A stretch of 64,000 nucleotides of DNA, from the NCBI RefSeq assembly GCF_017830045.1, contig NZ_JAEDXU010000001.1, positions 496,001 through 560,000 of the forward strand, read 5' to 3'. The notes below the pieces were generated by a model. The model saw only the letters and a program-made list of their open reading frames with translations. It had not been told where the DNA came from and did no database searches. Every line of letters starts with the position of its first letter. Position 1 is the first letter of the stretch. Below, in pieces: positions 61,432 to 64,000 of this stretch. A program made the translations under genes and the position numbers. This DNA comes from Enterococcus larvae. GTDB taxonomy: Bacteria; Bacillota; Bacilli; Lactobacillales; Enterococcaceae.

Positions 61432-62289
61432 TCAAACAGGGGTTATCAGATGTTCAAAGATAAACTTCCCAACACCGCCATCCAGGCAATGAGCAGCAAT
61501 AATATCCGCTTGTTCCTTGACGTTGTCTTTTGCATTCTCCACAGCCACAGCTACATCAACTGCTTCAAGCATAGCCAAATCATTTTCGCCATCGCCAATA
61601 CCATAGCTTTTCCCACCAGGAAATTTTGCCATGAAGTGATTGACCGCATGTCCTTTACTACTAATTGGATTGACGATCTCCAAGCATTGGAAATAAGAAG
61701 AAAACACATAAGTATCTTCATCATTAAGAGCTGTCCTTAAATAATCAAGCTCCTCATCACTGGCTTCCATTATTTCAATTTTCAAAGCTTTCAGCTCAGG
61801 ATGATCCTGTAAATAAGCAATCGGATCAGCAACATGGAGACATTCCTCAGCAAAAAACTTCTCTTTTAAATTCATTATTTTATCCCCTATTTCTCCCATC
61901 GATGCCATTTTTTCTCTTAAATCAGAAAAATGCTTCGTATATAAGTCATAAGGCTTCATGATGATTCCCTCATCTGTATGGATAAAGTAAAAAATCTCAC
62001 GCTGATCAAGAAACGCTGCCGCTTCTCGGCACTTTTCAAAAGACAGCCACGCCCTGTAGACAGGATCTTCTCCCATTAGGCGATATCCTGCACCATTACT
62101 GAAGATCACATCACAGTCCCCCTTCAGCATATCCAGAATTTCATGAAGCTGATCATAGCCGCGACCACTGATAAATACAAAGTGGTCTCCTTGTTGCTGC
62201 AGCGCTTCTATTGCATCAAAATTAACTACAGGAATATCACCGCCGATATCCTGAAATGTTCCATCAATATCACAAAAAACTACATTCAT
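61432..62289 (-). CDS. Cof-type HAD phosphatase
   Basis: A 285-residue HAD IIB protein: motif I VFCDIDGTFQD (near 4-14), motif II FVFISGRGYDQ, a large cap domain (about 80-185), motif III KGHAVNHF and motif IV GIGDGENDLAMLEAVDVAVAVENA. Likely a sugar-phosphate or cofactor phosphatase; the substrate is unknown. In motif I, TF replaces the usual TL/TT. Confidence 0.9.
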   Translation of the reverse strand: MNVVFCDIDGTFQDIGGDIPVVNFDAIEALQQQGDHFVFISGRGYDQLHEILDMLKGDCDVIFSNGAGYRLMGEDPVYRAWLSFEKCREAAAFLDQREIFYFIHTDEGIIMKPYDLYTKHFSDLREKMASMGEIGDKIMNLKEKFFAEECLHVADPIAYLQDHPELKALKIEIMEASDEELDYLRTALNDEDTYVFSSYFQCLEIVNPISSKGHAVNHFMAKFPGGKSYGIGDGENDLAMLEAVDVAVAVENAKDNVKEQADIIAAHCLDGGVGKFIFEHLITPV

Positions 62290-62575
62290 TCCCTCTTACT
62301 CCCTCTCTTTCGATTCTCCCAAGTATAACATATTTCATTATGAGATTTCTTTTTCTTCAAGTATCAAAAACAAACTATGGTAAAATAGCAATATGCGAAA
62401 GTATGAAAGAATATCCGCTTTATGTCTTTGAGGTATGATAAAAAATGCTTTTAAATCTTTGAAAGCTTAAATCTATCCTTCGTACTAAAAAACACTAGCA
62501 TACTCATCAAATGTCAATTGAACAGGGCAGATAAAAGGTTAATCTGTCCTTCTACTAATTAAAAGGAGTTCGTTT

Positions 62576-63334
62576 ATGGAAAAGAAAGGTTTTTTTTCCG
62601 GCAGTACATTAAAATGGATTGCTATTATCACTATGTTTATGGATCACTCTGCCAAGCTGCTTTACGTACCTCAGAATATGATTGATTCCTTCACGCCGGG
62701 GATGGCAGACTTTTATACCTATCTAATCAAAGTATTTGATGTCTTCCTAGTTCTTGGGAGGCTGTCGTTTCCTTTATTTTGTTTTTTACTTGTAGAGGGC
62801 TTCATTCACACATCCAACGTCAAAAAATATTTTTTAAGGCTGTTGATTTTTGCTTTGATTTCAGAGATTCCCTATGACATGACTTTCCAGCTTTCATATT
62901 TTTCTATAGAAAGGCAAAATGTTTTCTTCACATTGCTGATTGGTTTAGTTGTTCTTATCGGGCTTAAGAAGTTCGAAGAACGCACGCCTCGGAATCTACT
63001 GATTTCACTGGGAATTATTGGAGTGGGAATTTTCATTGCAGAGTTTCTTCAGACAGATTACGGCGGCTGGATTGGAATATTGCTGATCTCTGTTCTTTAT
63101 ATACTGAGAGAATATCCGCTTGTTAGATGCTTGGCTGGCTGTGCCGTGATTTTGCAAAACAGTATCTCCGGCATGTTTTCATTCATCTTTATCTATTTTT
63201 ACAATGGTAAAAGAGGACGTCAGTGGAAATACTTGTTTTACTGGTTCTACCCTCTCCACCTTCTATTGCTTTTATTCATTCAGCAACAACTGCTTCTCCC
63301 ATATATTCGCTCCATTTTTTCTGCAATCCCTTAA
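62576..63334 (+). CDS. TraX-like membrane protein
   Basis: A 252-residue protein with about seven membrane helices and the TraX family pattern: LKWIAIITMFMDHSAKLL, GRLSFPLFCFLLVEGF, FALISEIPYDM and WKYLFYWFYPLHLLLL. TraX acetylates F-pilin in plasmids, but chromosomal Firmicute members have unknown roles, possibly acylation of a surface component. AAAGGAG precedes the ATG. Monocistronic. Confidence 0.88.
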   Translation: MEKKGFFSGSTLKWIAIITMFMDHSAKLLYVPQNMIDSFTPGMADFYTYLIKVFDVFLVLGRLSFPLFCFLLVEGFIHTSNVKKYFLRLLIFALISEIPYDMTFQLSYFSIERQNVFFTLLIGLVVLIGLKKFEERTPRNLLISLGIIGVGIFIAEFLQTDYGGWIGILLISVLYILREYPLVRCLAGCAVILQNSISGMFSFIFIYFYNGKRGRQWKYLFYWFYPLHLLLLLFIQQQLLLPYIRSIFSAIP

Positions 63335-63338
63335 ATAG

Positions 63339-63384
63339 AAACAGTGAAGGAAACACTCAAATGAGTTGGGCCTTCACTGTTTTT
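63339..63384 (+). terminator. Terminator after the TraX-like gene
   Basis: AAACAGTGAAGG and CCTTCACTGTTTTT arms, 5 bp after the stop. Confidence 0.88.
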
Positions 63385-63487
63385 GATATGAAACTCTGGT
63401 ATACTATACTTTAATAAGCGTTTCCATGAATAAATGAGAAGTTCAAAAGCCCATGCAAAAATAAAGACTGGAAAAGGAGATTTGACA

Positions 63488-63709
63488 ATGACTATCGCTG
63501 AAGCTATCAATGACTATTTCAACAACAAGGAATATAAGTATGTAATGATCACCTACAAACTGAGCGAAGGGGAACTTATTGCTCAGGTAAAAATCAATGA
63601 ACCTGTTTAAATGAATGGTAATTTTCTTGTACTGACAGAAAAAAATAACACAGTGCATTTATTCCCTCAGGAAAATTTGATTCAAGTCTTAGCTGTTCCT
63701 CGAAAATAA
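63488..63709 (+). pseudogene. Small gene split by an in-frame TAA
   Basis: AAAGGAG lies 8 bp before ATG 63488. The frame reads MTIAEAINDYFNNKEYKYV ... KINEPV, stops at TAA 63608-63610, and goes on at once in the same frame from ATG 63611 (MNGNFLVLTEKNNTVHLFP) to TAA 63707. Restoring one codon would give one 73-residue protein, and the two halves read as one small beta-rich domain. Either a nonsense mutation or a sequencing error; function unknown. Confidence 0.65.
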
Positions 63710-63770
63710 CTTTAAGGAACTCTCTACGATCAGTAATGTCCTACAAAAAGTAGGTTAATCCTAATAAATG

Positions 63771-64000
63771 CTATTGCGGTCGAGTTAAACTATATACATG
63801 GCAATCAATCATGTTTCTATTCTTTATTATGGAATTGTGACAGTATTCTTCAATCTTAAAACCACATTTTTCCAATACTTTACTTGACCCTCTATTGCAG
63901 GAATATACATTAGCATGAATTTTGTTAAGGTTGTATTTTTCAAAGGCAATTTTGCACATTTCTTTTACTGCATTTGTTGCTATCCCTTTGCCCCAATAGT
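63771..64000 (-). CDS. GNAT acetyltransferase, N-terminal part outside window
   Basis: C-terminal 76 residues of a GNAT protein of the RimJ/RimL-like type: the acetyl-CoA loop region YWGKGIATNAVKEM, then ANVYSCNRGSSKVLEKCGFKIEEY. The reading frame is open to base 64000, so the start lies beyond the edge. Substrate unknown. Confidence 0.85.
   Translation of the reverse strand, partial: YWGKGIATNAVKEMCKIAFEKYNLNKIHANVYSCNRGSSKVLEKCGFKIEEYCHNSIIKNRNMIDCHVYSLTRPQ

Overview
The window reads as chromosomal DNA of a low-GC Gram-positive coccus, most likely Enterococcus and close to the E. faecalis group. The basis is gene content and order: tdk-prfA-prmC-sua5-glyA ending near upp, an atpBEFHAGDC operon followed by a DUF1146 gene, murA and epuA, the est-rnr-smpB block next to secG, murT-gatD, plus two copies of a hairpin repeat resembling the EFAR elements of E. 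faecalis. Shine-Dalgarno sites are strong and most genes lie on the minus strand. I see no rRNA, tRNA, prophage, transposase or CRISPR array.

Layout. 1-6440: upp (cut by the window edge), a composite repeat, then a seven-gene minus-strand operon with a complete mannose-family PTS (EIIC, EIID, EIIB, EIIA), an RpiR/MurR-type regulator, the MurNAc-6-P etherase MurQ and a serine hydrolase. It looks like a cell-wall amino-sugar recycling operon controlled through two operator-like dyads. 6740-9530: a TSUP transporter, an Rgg-like regulator and about 1 kb of decayed sequence. 9532-15014: glyA, sua5, prmC, prfA, tdk, with a triplicated 210-bp repeat between prfA and tdk. 15249-28324: an XRE regulator, a TrkH/KtrB potassium channel, murT-gatD, an orphan protein, manA, a second serine hydrolase, a two-domain VOC protein, a HAD phosphatase, a guanylate-kinase-like protein, an azoreductase, an AI-2E family transporter and an orphan glucitol-type EIIA.

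28741-46132: housekeeping core with epuA, murA, DUF1146, the ATP synthase operon, smpB, rnr, esterase, secG, yjdIJ and the NAD salvage pair pncB-nadE. 46581-51854: a two-component system divergent from a three-gene ABC exporter, arranged like LnrJK/LnrLMN of Bacillus. 52074-64000: more accessory material: a large membrane protein, a MerR/TipA regulator with a DfsB-like protein, a run of small unknown genes with a RidA-like protein, a HelD-like helicase divergent from a regulator with two MerR domains, a Cof-type phosphatase, a TraX-like protein, a small gene broken by a stop codon, and the end of a GNAT acetyltransferase.

Working together: MurQ/PTS, MurA, MurT/GatD and possibly the two serine hydrolases concern peptidoglycan synthesis or turnover; ATP synthase, KtrB and NAD salvage concern energy and ion balance; the LnrJKLMN-like set probably senses and exports a membrane-active compound. 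The strongest leads are the mannose-type PTS joined to MurQ, the composite repeat at 590-980, an 11-bp palindrome shared by two promoter regions, and the tandem-MerR gene whose best-placed start codon is ATA.
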